DNA from: an uncultured Eubacterium sp.
GTDB taxonomy: Bacteria > Bacillota_A > Clostridia > Lachnospirales > Lachnospiraceae
Direction: 5' to 3'
Assembly (NCBI GenBank): GCA_948468465.1
Contig: CAOKJJ010000037.1
Location: forward strand, 1-34,426
DNA: 34,426 nucleotides
A program made the translations under genes and the position numbers. Positions 8,216 through 16,293 of the stretch are shown one piece after another. The notes under the pieces were generated by a model that had not been told where the DNA came from, searched no databases, and saw only the letters and a list, made by a program, of their open reading frames with translations. Position 1 is the first letter of the stretch. Every line of letters begins with the position of its first letter.

Positions 8216-9738
8216 CCCTGTTTACCCCGTTCTATACCGATATCTTTTTTTCTGTAATATTTTTTCTTAAGGCTTCTGAGAAAATGCAGAAACATCCGTT
8301 TTGGGCTCTCATATTCCGCTCGCAGGCTTGTACACTCTTGTTTTAATGACTCTATGTTTTGATTCAATTCCTGTATTTTATTTCCATAGCTATCTAAATA
8401 AATCTCATCATTTAACTCTATCACCGTAATATCACTCAATGTGATCAGCAGTGTATCCAGCCAATAAATATGAGAGGTTGGAGAAACGTATAATACCACT
8501 TCTGTTTCATCCTTTTTCAACTGCTCAAAAAGAGCATTGCACCGTGTCTCATATTGATCCCAGTTTGCACTCCATGATTCCGGCAGATAAATGATATCCA
8601 CACCATAATGAAACTCGTCTGGCAGCTTCCCTTTTCTGTCATAATCTGTATACAATTTTATCTGGCAGCCGCGCACTTTCAGTGAATGTATATAATTCAC
8701 TATTTTTTCATCCATATTGCGATTACCCAGATAACGATAAAATACAGCAATTCTTTTCCCTGACCGCAGACCTGCCCGCTCAAGAATATCATTGCCCTGT
8801 TCAAAATAAGCTTTGGCGACCGCATTTACTACCTCGTTTGGCGCAAAATACATCCGTAATATTTGAAATCCCTGCTGATAATCGTTTGGTGCCAGCTTAT
8901 TATGCCAGCAGTCTACACAATCCCATAATATTTTATTTGCAAATCTTCTGGACACATCTGCATACTGCTCCTTTTTGCCTGCTCTGTTCAAAAAAATATC
9001 CACCAATTTAGATGCTCTCACTCCCGAACATCTTTTTTCAAATTGTTCCAGACTCAAACAATCCCCGCCAGTAACACCGATGCCGAGATTGTAATTGTAG
9101 TACTTTTCCCTTATGCCAAAATAAGTCCTCGCAAAAAACGCAAATACAAAGAAGGTATACCTATCTTCTGAAGAAACAAGCTTTTCACACTCGATATAAG
9201 AAACAGCTTCTTTACAAACTTCTTTCTTCCAAATCTTATTCGTTATATTAAAATCAAATTTATCTTCTGCAAAACAGGCGTTCAAAATCTTCCCATTTTC
9301 TATCCGTCCTTCGTATGGAGTCAAAAATTGTTCCACCCAGCCTGCCATTTGACCGGAAACATTTTCACTTAAATGCAATCTTGTACCAAAATGCAGCACA
9401 TCCACTTTCCGCTGTTCCATTTGCATATAAAGTTCTTCGCACGCATCTGTATCCAGGTAGTCGTCACTGTCAAGAAACATCAAATATTTCCCAGCAGCCT
9501 GTCTGATACCTGTCATTCGTGCATACAAGGTTCCCCTGTTTTCTGACAAACTAACCACTTGCACGCGTTTATCCTTTTGTCTATATTGCTCCAAAACAAC
9601 ACTGCTATTATCCGGCGAAGCATCATCTATACAAATAATTTCTATTTCATGCAGCGTCTGATACATCAGGCTGTCCAGACAAACCGCAAGATACTTTTCT
9701 ACCTTATAAACCGGTACAATAACAGATATTTTTACCAA
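8212..9738 (-). CDS. GT2 glycosyltransferase with C-terminal domain and coiled coil; TTG start
   Basis: The GT2 domain occupies residues ~1-230: VKISVIVPVYKVEKYLAV, IDDASPDN, and FLDSDDYLD as the DxD region. A second part (~320-450) resembles a nucleotide-sugar-GT-like or unknown domain, and a coiled coil with LNQNIESLKQECTSLRAEYE and a basic tail (LKKKYYRKK) close the 508-residue protein. The open frame continues to 9780, but that codon is TTG without a Shine-Dalgarno. TTG at 9738 has AAGGGAG 8 bases upstream and begins right at the fold, so I place the start there. Basic tails of this kind probably hold the enzyme at the membrane. It would add one sugar to the growing glycan; the donor is unknown. 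Confidence 0.82.
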   Translation of the reverse strand: MVKISVIVPVYKVEKYLAVCLDSLMYQTLHEIEIICIDDASPDNSSVVLEQYRQKDKRVQVVSLSENRGTLYARMTGIRQAAGKYLMFLDSDDYLDTDACEELYMQMEQRKVDVLHFGTRLHLSENVSGQMAGWVEQFLTPYEGRIENGKILNACFAEDKFDFNITNKIWKKEVCKEAVSYIECEKLVSSEDRYTFFVFAFFARTYFGIREKYYNYNLGIGVTGGDCLSLEQFEKRCSGVRASKLVDIFLNRAGKKEQYADVSRRFANKILWDCVDCWHNKLAPNDYQQGFQILRMYFAPNEVVNAVAKAYFEQGNDILERAGLRSGKRIAVFYRYLGNRNMDEKIVNYIHSLKVRGCQIKLYTDYDRKGKLPDEFHYGVDIIYLPESWSANWDQYETRCNALFEQLKKDETEVVLYVSPTSHIYWLDTLLITLSDITVIELNDEIYLDSYGNKIQELNQNIESLKQECTSLRAEYESPKRMFLHFLRSLKKKYYRKKDIGIERGKQG

Positions 9739-9786
9739 CCTGTATGCTCCCTTCACTGATTCACATAGCTGCTCAGGCAAACTATT

Positions 9787-11235
9787 TTATTCATAAACTA
9801 CCTCAAAACACTGACTTTGGTATCTCGTGGCCTGCGCCGCATCTACAAGCAAAAATTCTATATTTCCATTACACTGCAATGTCTGTTTATCTGCTGTAAA
9901 TTTAAAAGCTCCGTTGTTATAATATATTGGCGTATATATTTTCTCCCCGCTTTTCATATATACCATTGTTCCCGCTGTAAAATCTTCCTGCAAAGCAATT
10001 CCTTCGATTGTCCAAAAACCAGCGTTCGCATCCCCGATACATTGATGATTCACTTCTGCACCGTTTACACTCACAATTTCGAAAACACCTTGCTTTTGCT
10101 GTTCGGGCAAATTACAAAACTCTGCATAAGCAGGTATCATGGAATCCTTATAATTCTTTACCAAATCCTTTGGATAAAAGGAATCCATAGCTCTTTCCAC
10201 ATTTTCAAACAGCACCGTATCTGGCTCAAACAAATCAATCATCATCTGCAATTTGGCAGCATCGTATGCATGCACACATACAATTTCCGAAAAATTATCA
10301 CCGAAGTAATCAAAGTATCCTGATAAATAACTGTCACACAATACCAATAATTTCTTTTTTCCGGCTGACTGCATATCATTATTTTTATAAACGCCAAATG
10401 CATCTGGATTCACAAGCTGAAGCATTTCTGCAGAATCTGTTTCCTGTTTTGCATATACTGGCTTTGCTGTATAACCTATAAGCGCGTCATGAATCGTAAC
10501 AGCAGAAACTATCTGTTTTTCTGCCACCGCTTCCTTTCTGTCATAATCCTCAGTAACAGATAGAGGTTCCTCCGATAATTCTTCCAAAACCGCATTCACC
10601 CCTGTAATACGCCCAAAATCACTCCAATGTGCAACATCATACCGCTTATAAAATAACCGCTCTCCTCCTTTGCTTTTCATGAATATTTCATCCACAAAAA
10701 CGTGCCGGATACCCCGTTCATCCACTTCGCCCTTAATCTGCTCCGTTAGATTGGGCGCATCATATACCCCAACACTTGATGGCATCCATTCTGGATACGT
10801 TGTCGCTTTATTCGGATTCAGCATATATACAAATTCACTCCCGTTTGCAATACAGTAGCTCTGCAATTTTTCCAGCCATTCTGCAAAGTACGCCGCATAT
10901 ACCGCATCTCCATCCAAATGCTGATACGATTTCATAACGTCATCTCCCGTACCAAACAAGTTTTCATCGACCCCATATATGCCATTTGGAAAAATATGAA
11001 AAACTTTGTGGTTAAAATTCGTATATAAACCGATCATCTGATCCCGAAATCCTATCCGGTCCTGCACATAATCTGTCAGCTGCTTCGTCAGATCCTCTGA
11101 AATTTGTTCTGGAAATTTCGTGAGATATCTGTTGTCAATAGAAGATGCTACCTCTTTTTTATAATTACCTGTAAATATACACAAAAAAATGATAACGCTT
11201 AATGTACCAATATAGGACAAATGATATCTGCGCAT
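9787..11235 (-). CDS. DHHW/AlgJ-AlgX-like exopolysaccharide acetylation protein
   Basis: The 482 residues begin with one membrane helix or uncleaved signal anchor (~8-22) and an extracytoplasmic remainder. DVAHWSDFG at about 200-208 carries the Asp/His pair of the DHHW family, and CDSYLSGYF at 300-308 supplies the likely nucleophilic Ser, as in SGNH-type AlgJ/AlgX proteins. These accept an acyl group passed across the membrane by an MBOAT protein and place it on a polysaccharide. Exactly such an MBOAT gene lies 16 bases upstream, though it is frameshifted here, so this protein may lack its acyl supply in the sequenced state. AAGGAG precedes ATG at 11235. Confidence 0.85.
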   Translation of the reverse strand: MRRYHLSYIGTLSVIIFLCIFTGNYKKEVASSIDNRYLTKFPEQISEDLTKQLTDYVQDRIGFRDQMIGLYTNFNHKVFHIFPNGIYGVDENLFGTGDDVMKSYQHLDGDAVYAAYFAEWLEKLQSYCIANGSEFVYMLNPNKATTYPEWMPSSVGVYDAPNLTEQIKGEVDERGIRHVFVDEIFMKSKGGERLFYKRYDVAHWSDFGRITGVNAVLEELSEEPLSVTEDYDRKEAVAEKQIVSAVTIHDALIGYTAKPVYAKQETDSAEMLQLVNPDAFGVYKNNDMQSAGKKKLLVLCDSYLSGYFDYFGDNFSEIVCVHAYDAAKLQMMIDLFEPDTVLFENVERAMDSFYPKDLVKNYKDSMIPAYAEFCNLPEQQKQGVFEIVSVNGAEVNHQCIGDANAGFWTIEGIALQEDFTAGTMVYMKSGEKIYTPIYYNNGAFKFTADKQTLQCNGNIEFLLVDAAQATRYQSQCFEVVYE

Positions 11236-11250
11236 TTTTACACTCCTTGT

Positions 11251-12671
11251 CTAAAATTTAAAGTAAATAAATGGATTATAAGTACTGTTTGTCAATGTAA
11301 TCAAACAGAGCAAAAGCAGAACTATGCTAACTGCATTCTGTGATATCTGCATCAAATCATCTGACATATGGTTTCGAAGTATTTTCAGCAGCATTCCTTT
11401 TATGTTATAGCTCAGCAAAATAGCTATCATTAAGACACATACACTTCGACTGTCAGCATAATAAGCAATCTGATATTTTACCCAATCTGCCCGGTATATC
11501 CCAAACATACATTTTAAATAAGGAATCAATATGCCAATATCTTCTATTTTGAATATCACCCAGCCTATCGTAACCAGAAACATAACCCAAATATTGCTTA
11601 AAATTTGACTTTTGTATTTTACCCCCCCCGCTCCAATAATATAAACATACCATGCCAGGCTCCCCAAAGCACAAATGTCCATGATGCGCCATGCCATAAG
11701 CCAGTCAGCAGAAATACAACAGACAAATGCAAATAAACATTTCCTTTCCGATTGCCGCCCATAGGAATATAAACATAATCCCTGAAAAATGATGACAGAG
11801 AAATGTGCCATCTGTGCCAAAATTCTGTTATAGATTTTGATATATAAGGATAATTAAAATTCTCCAGAAAATCAAACCCCATAATTTTGCCTAAACCTAT
11901 TGCCATATCAGAATAACCGCTGAAATCAAAATATATCTGCATCGTATAGCAAATGGCGCCATACCATGCAACAGATGCTGACATGTGCGTAACATCAAAA
12001 TATTCCATGCTGAATATTTTATCCGCCGTTTCACCTAAAATATTGGCAATCAGAACTTTTTTCGAAAGGCCATATGTAAATCTTCTCAACCCTATAACCG
12101 CATCATTCAAATTCATTTCTCTCTTATCAATCTGACAGCAGATCGTTTCATATCTTACGATAGGCCCTGCAATTAATTGCGGGAACATGGATATATACAA
12201 TGCAATTTTAAACGGATTCCTCTGCACCTGTACATTTTCCCTATACACATCTATGACATAAGATAATCCCTGGAATGTAAAAAACGATATCCCTATCGGC
12301 AGTACCAGATTCAGATTTGACAGCACGGTTCCAAAACATTGATTGATCGTATCAACCGCCAGATTTAAGTATTTAAAATATCCCAGCAGCCCCAAATTGA
12401 AAGCAATGCTAAAAACCAATGCAGCCTTTTTTATTCTTTTATTCAGCATTTTGCTGATGATAATTCCAAAACTATAATTCATGAATATGGAAAGCAGCAT
12501 GACAAATAAAAATTTCGGTGTATCCCATGCATAAAAAATCAGACTCGCAGCTAATAGCACACCATTGCATACTGTAATTTTGTTTTTCGGCATTAAATAC
12601 TGCAAGCCAAAATAAAGCAGCAAAAATACAGGTAAAAACCAAACAACAAAAATGATTGAACTAAATACCAT
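11251..12671 (-). pseudogene. MBOAT O-acyltransferase (AlgI-like), frameshifted at a G8 tract; possible phase-variable gene
   Basis: The first frame (12671 to 11619) encodes 350 residues of an AlgI/DltB-type MBOAT. It includes WHRWHISLSSFFRDYVYIP and LLTGLWHGASWTF with the catalytic His at ~327, and ends ERGG-stop at 11619. The remaining membrane part, starting VKYKSQILSNIWVMFLVTIGW and running to 11251, continues in another frame. The break falls exactly in eight consecutive G on the coding strand (plus-strand C at 11622-11629). Nine G would give ERGGVKYKS and a normal 473-residue protein. AlgI-type proteins move acyl groups across the membrane to an AlgJ/X-like partner, which is encoded next door. 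AAGGAG precedes ATG at 12671. True phase variation and sequencing error both fit. Confidence 0.85.
11622..11629 (-). repeat. G8 homopolymer at the MBOAT frameshift
   Basis: Eight C on the plus strand, so GGGGGGGG in the coding strand, preceded by GAGC and followed by TAAAAT. The reading frame changes precisely here: 8 G gives a TAA stop immediately after the tract, and 9 G opens the full-length frame. Such tracts are classic sites of slipped-strand mispairing. Confidence 0.9.
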
Positions 12672-12730
12672 AGAAAGCTCCTTGTAAACATTTCATATCC
12701 CAGTCAAAAAGTTTCTAATTACTGCACTTA

Positions 12731-13732
12731 CTATTTTACAGACTTCTTCCTGCATATATTTTGTATCTTCGATGAGAAATTTGCATACACTGTCCTTCGT
12801 AACAAAATAAAAACATCTGCGATACAGCAGCATAACGCTACCGTAACAATAACTATAATAAGGTGCCATATAAACTCATTTTTAAACCCTGCCATCTTTT
12901 TTACATAATCTGCAAACTCTCCAGCCACCCCTGTTATCAATGAATGTATCCCTAATATATATAAACTCCTCTGTCCAATATATTCTAAAATCACGTTTTC
13001 TTTTATATATGAAACAATGATCCATAATCCTAAAATTGTACAAAACGACTCAGCATAGTAAAACATACTGTTAATACCTGCAATATTTCCGCCATATGTA
13101 AGCGACAAATGCCATCCTGTAAAAATGAGCAAAACTCCCCAGGATACATGTGGCAATCTGTTTATCATTCGTTTTTCTATCCCATATCCAAATAGCAGAT
13201 AAGCTAACGACGCAGGCAATGCATTTATGGTAAAAGCTGTACTTCCTGTCACAATCGTCTGAAATGGAATTGTAATAAAACACAACAACATAAATAATAT
13301 TAATTTTCCTTTGTCAGAAATTTTAAAAACAAACCACATCACTATTTCTGCTATAAATAAATGCTGAAAATACCATAATGGCGTCCAATAGCCACCCAAG
13401 TAGCCTCCTCCCAATAAAAGCGCTTTGATTTGATGGATTCCAATCGAATAAAAACACCCCATATATTGATAGCTTTTCCATTCATCGACAATAAAAATAA
13501 TGATAAAAAATATAATATATGGTACTATGATCTTAATAAACTTTTTATAAACATATTGGCACAGTTTCATGTCTCGCCAATGTTCAGCCATCAGATATCC
13601 TGATATTGCAAAAAACAATCCCATATGAAACGTATAATAATATCCAGAAAGCGGTGACGCTGTATGTCCGCCAACCACGAATATCATTCCCAAGCCCTTT
13701 AGCATATCCGCAGTATGATTCCTTTTACTCAT
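12731..13732 (-). CDS. Acyltransferase-3 family membrane protein
   Basis: The 333-residue protein with about ten membrane helices begins KRNHTADMLKGLGMIFVVGG with His following (VVGGHTASP), then YYYTFHMGLFFAISGYL, the two hallmark regions of acyltransferase-3. C-terminal YILGIHSLITG fits the last conserved His-containing helix of this family. It probably transfers an acyl group (acetyl or succinyl) to a surface sugar outside the membrane. AGGAAGG lies ~10 bases before ATG at 13732. It is intact, unlike the remnant at 8012-8215, and sits between the UbiA-like gene and the MBOAT gene, so several acylation routes are clustered. The exact substrate cannot be seen. Confidence 0.85.
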   Translation of the reverse strand: MSKRNHTADMLKGLGMIFVVGGHTASPLSGYYYTFHMGLFFAISGYLMAEHWRDMKLCQYVYKKFIKIIVPYIIFFIIIFIVDEWKSYQYMGCFYSIGIHQIKALLLGGGYLGGYWTPLWYFQHLFIAEIVMWFVFKISDKGKLILFMLLCFITIPFQTIVTGSTAFTINALPASLAYLLFGYGIEKRMINRLPHVSWGVLLIFTGWHLSLTYGGNIAGINSMFYYAESFCTILGLWIIVSYIKENVILEYIGQRSLYILGIHSLITGVAGEFADYVKKMAGFKNEFIWHLIIVIVTVALCCCIADVFILLRRTVYANFSSKIQNICRKKSVK

Positions 13733-13750
13733 GTTTGATAATTCCTTCCT

Positions 13751-14620
13751 TTAACTGAACTCAATCCACAGCACTGCTATCACATAAAAAAGAACCATTA
13801 AGACCAATCCTTTATCTGATAAAAGCACCTCCACAGGATCACCAAACGAATCCCCTTCTATGTCCAATTCATACTTCATAAGAATTGCTAATACCAAAGG
13901 CACTGTCCAGATCATATAATTATTTTTAGAAACGACTAATGCAGACCACAGTGAATAGAACATCAATCCCAATGTTTTGCTCATTAACATATTTCCATTT
14001 AAAAAAGATTCCGTATAAAACTTTAAAACCTTTCTTGTATTCCCGCCTTGTATTTTTCTCAATTCATTTCTGCGTTTCCCCAGCCCCATATACAAAGAAA
14101 ACATCATGATTGTCAGACAAAGCCACTGAGAAACGATACAATCAGCAATTAGTCCGCCAAAAAGCACTCTCAATACAAATCCTGTTGCTAAAATCATAAC
14201 ATCTGCAATCGGCTTATTTTTGACTCCAAAGCTATATATAATATTAATGAATACATACAAAAGCAATAGTATGTTTGCTGTATGCCATAGACTATGTACT
14301 ATTGCAAATACGATGGCCTGAGAAAATACAAATAACAAAATCGCAAGTATAACTGCCTCTGTACAGCTCACAAGCCCTGAAGCAATTGGCCTGTTTCTTT
14401 TTACTTCATGCCGGCGATCCTTTTCCACATCTTTGATATCATTCAATATGTATACGGTGGAAGCAGCAAAAGAAAACACAATAAACCCTAATCCCAGCCT
14501 GATTAACGTATAAACATCAAAAATATTTCCGGCAAAAAAAGCAGGCAATACAAGTAAAAAATTCTTTATATAATGCTCTGGTCTTATTAATCTTATATAT
14601 GCCTTCATCCGTCTTTTCAT
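13751..14620 (-). CDS. UbiA-family polyprenyl-phosphate phosphoribosyltransferase-like protein
   Basis: The 289-residue polytopic protein has the prenyltransferase Asp-rich motif NDIKDVEKDRRHEVKRNRPI (residues ~60-79), starting after LIRPEHYIKNFLLVLP. The NDxxDxxxDRxHPxKxxRPIA form is that of the decaprenyl-phosphate phosphoribosyltransferase (DPPR synthase, Rv3806c-like) branch of UbiA, which transfers phosphoribose from PRPP to a polyprenyl phosphate, rather than that of quinone enzymes. The GtrA-like gene lies directly upstream. Together they suggest a polyprenyl-phospho-pentose donor for surface glycan decoration. Start: ATG at 14620 with GGAG 11 bases upstream; in-frame GTG codons up to 14632 are alternatives. 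Substrate assignment is from family knowledge. Confidence 0.8.
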   Translation of the reverse strand: MKRRMKAYIRLIRPEHYIKNFLLVLPAFFAGNIFDVYTLIRLGLGFIVFSFAASTVYILNDIKDVEKDRRHEVKRNRPIASGLVSCTEAVILAILLFVFSQAIVFAIVHSLWHTANILLLLYVFINIIYSFGVKNKPIADVMILATGFVLRVLFGGLIADCIVSQWLCLTIMMFSLYMGLGKRRNELRKIQGGNTRKVLKFYTESFLNGNMLMSKTLGLMFYSLWSALVVSKNNYMIWTVPLVLAILMKYELDIEGDSFGDPVEVLLSDKGLVLMVLFYVIAVLWIEFS

Positions 14621-14653
14621 GTTCACCACCACTCCATATTCCTTTTTAGGCTG

Positions 14654-15142
14654 CTATTTTTCCCTGTAAATCCATCGTTTATTTATAAAATAATTAATTG
14701 GAATGCAAACCAGCATATTTAACACAGGCGCTATGTATTTCATAAATGCAGATATATTCGTCCAGTGAAAATACTGATCCAAAGCAGCATAAATTGGGTA
14801 CAAAACTGTAGATAAATCCAAAATATCAATCCATAATACAGATAAGATATTTGTTAAAAATAACCCTGTAAAAGCATAGGACACATAGGTTTTTAACAAT
14901 ACTTTCCACCAGACTGATAATGTGTTGTTTTGGGTAAACACAAACCTGCCTTGCAAAATATAAGCAATAAAAACAATTATGATAAAACCTACTATATTAG
15001 CAGCAACATAATGCATTCCTGCTCTTATGCATACTACATATATAAAATAGTTTATGACCGAGTTAACAGCACCTACCAGTCCAAACTTTATAAACTGTCT
15101 GAAAATTATAAGTTTTTTTCTCATCTTCTCTTTGAACGTCAT
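14654..15142 (-). CDS. GtrA-family membrane protein (lipid-linked sugar flippase-like)
   Basis: The 162-residue protein has four membrane helices and the GtrA signature QFIKFGLVGAVNSVINYFIY near the N-terminus, with NKRWIYR at the C-terminus. GtrA proteins are thought to flip, or help flip, polyprenyl-phosphate sugars to the outside of the membrane. ATG at 15142 overlaps the stop of the upstream GT4 gene (ATGA). An internal ATG 7 codons later is an alternative. It sits between a GT4 and the UbiA-like gene, and two GtrB-like enzymes lie further downstream, so GtrA, GtrB and GT-C-like members of a Gtr-type decoration system are all present in the array. Confidence 0.88.
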   Translation of the reverse strand: MTFKEKMRKKLIIFRQFIKFGLVGAVNSVINYFIYVVCIRAGMHYVAANIVGFIIIVFIAYILQGRFVFTQNNTLSVWWKVLLKTYVSYAFTGLFLTNILSVLWIDILDLSTVLYPIYAALDQYFHWTNISAFMKYIAPVLNMLVCIPINYFINKRWIYREK

Positions 15143-16254
15143 TTGTCCATATATGCCTTTTTATGTGCCTTTACAACTGTTTTCAGTCCATATATTTTTT
15201 CAATATGATTACGTGGCTTTTTGTAAAACTCTTTATGATCTAAAACTCTTTCTATCTTATCAGCCAAATCCTCTGCATTGTTTGGTTTCACAATTTCACC
15301 CATTCCAGTGTTTTGGACAATTGTCCGTACTCCTGGCAAATCTGACGCTACCACAGGTGTTCCGCAAAACATCGCTTCTACCTGCACCATGCCAAACGCT
15401 TCCAGCGAATTAATGCTTGGCAGTACCAAAACATCCAACGAAGAATAAAATTCCTCCATTTTTTCTTCCTGAATTTTACCAATAAATTCTACGTTGCTTA
15501 TGTGATTTTTCTGAATGAGCTTCTTTAATTTCGGATATACGCTCCCTCCAGCAACATTTTGATAATCTCCGCCAACAACCAAGAGAACATCATCCCGCCT
15601 TTTTTGAATTATTTGATAAGCCTTCAGCAGTACATCTATTCCTTTTTCTTCTACAATGCGTCCGCAAAATCCAATTCTTTTTGTATCATATACCGTTTGG
15701 CTGCTTTTTACTGCATGATAATCTTTCATCGGCGCCCCGGCTTCAACAAGCTTTTCTCCATATCTGCCCGCCACCCTTGAATGCAAAGCATAGTCCTTTG
15801 AAGAAACAAGTATTTTTCTGGAACGCGCCAGACATATCCGATGTGAAAAATCCATTACCTTGACAATAAAGTTGTTGAAAAATGATTTCGGCATATGAAT
15901 ATCACAATGATAGGTAGCAACAATCTTTTGTTTTTTGATGAGCATTGAAAGCAATCCTGATTCCAGCATCGGCAGATGAAGATTCACAATCTGATGCTCT
16001 CTGCTCATCCTGACTGCCTTCCATATAAATTCCGGACTGACAACTCCTTTACTGATTCTGAACCATACTTTCGTTCTTATGACCCGCACGCCATGTATCA
16101 TCTCTCTAGCCTGCAAATCAGCATGATTTGCAGTTACAATTGTTACCTGATACCCTCTTTTTACAAATTCTTCTGCTATCAAACGCGCATATTCTGATAC
16201 ACCGCTCACATATGGGTAATAGTAATTAAGAACGATTAAGATTTTTTTCTTCAT
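15139..16254 (-). CDS. GT4 family glycosyltransferase
   Basis: The 371-residue GT-B enzyme starts KKKILIVLNYYYPYVSGVSE, the glycine-rich loop of GT4 proteins acting on lipid-linked acceptors. The donor-binding half has RIGFCGRIVEEKGIDVLL and the E-x7-E motif in SLEAFGMVQVEAMF. It would add a hexose-type unit to the glycan intermediate in the cytoplasm. The frame extends to 16278, but ATG at 16254 has GGGAGA about 8 bases upstream while 16278 has none, so the shorter start is chosen. Its stop overlaps the GtrA start. Donor and linkage are unknown. Confidence 0.88.
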   Translation of the reverse strand: MKKKILIVLNYYYPYVSGVSEYARLIAEEFVKRGYQVTIVTANHADLQAREMIHGVRVIRTKVWFRISKGVVSPEFIWKAVRMSREHQIVNLHLPMLESGLLSMLIKKQKIVATYHCDIHMPKSFFNNFIVKVMDFSHRICLARSRKILVSSKDYALHSRVAGRYGEKLVEAGAPMKDYHAVKSSQTVYDTKRIGFCGRIVEEKGIDVLLKAYQIIQKRRDDVLLVVGGDYQNVAGGSVYPKLKKLIQKNHISNVEFIGKIQEEKMEEFYSSLDVLVLPSINSLEAFGMVQVEAMFCGTPVVASDLPGVRTIVQNTGMGEIVKPNNAEDLADKIERVLDHKEFYKKPRNHIEKIYGLKTVVKAHKKAYMDK

Positions 16255-16293
16255 TGCATTTCTCCCAAACCTATCCAAAGCTTTGTACCAAAA

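Noticed and set aside
11251..11820. Separate short membrane protein gene downstream of the MBOAT frame
   Set aside because: Its in-frame part after 11621 is the missing C-terminus of the MBOAT and its start region merely overlaps the first frame; it is one frameshifted gene.
16255..16278. Longer N-terminus for the GT4 gene at 15139
   Set aside because: The ATG at 16278 has no Shine-Dalgarno, whereas ATG at 16254 has GGGAGA at good spacing and begins at the conserved fold.
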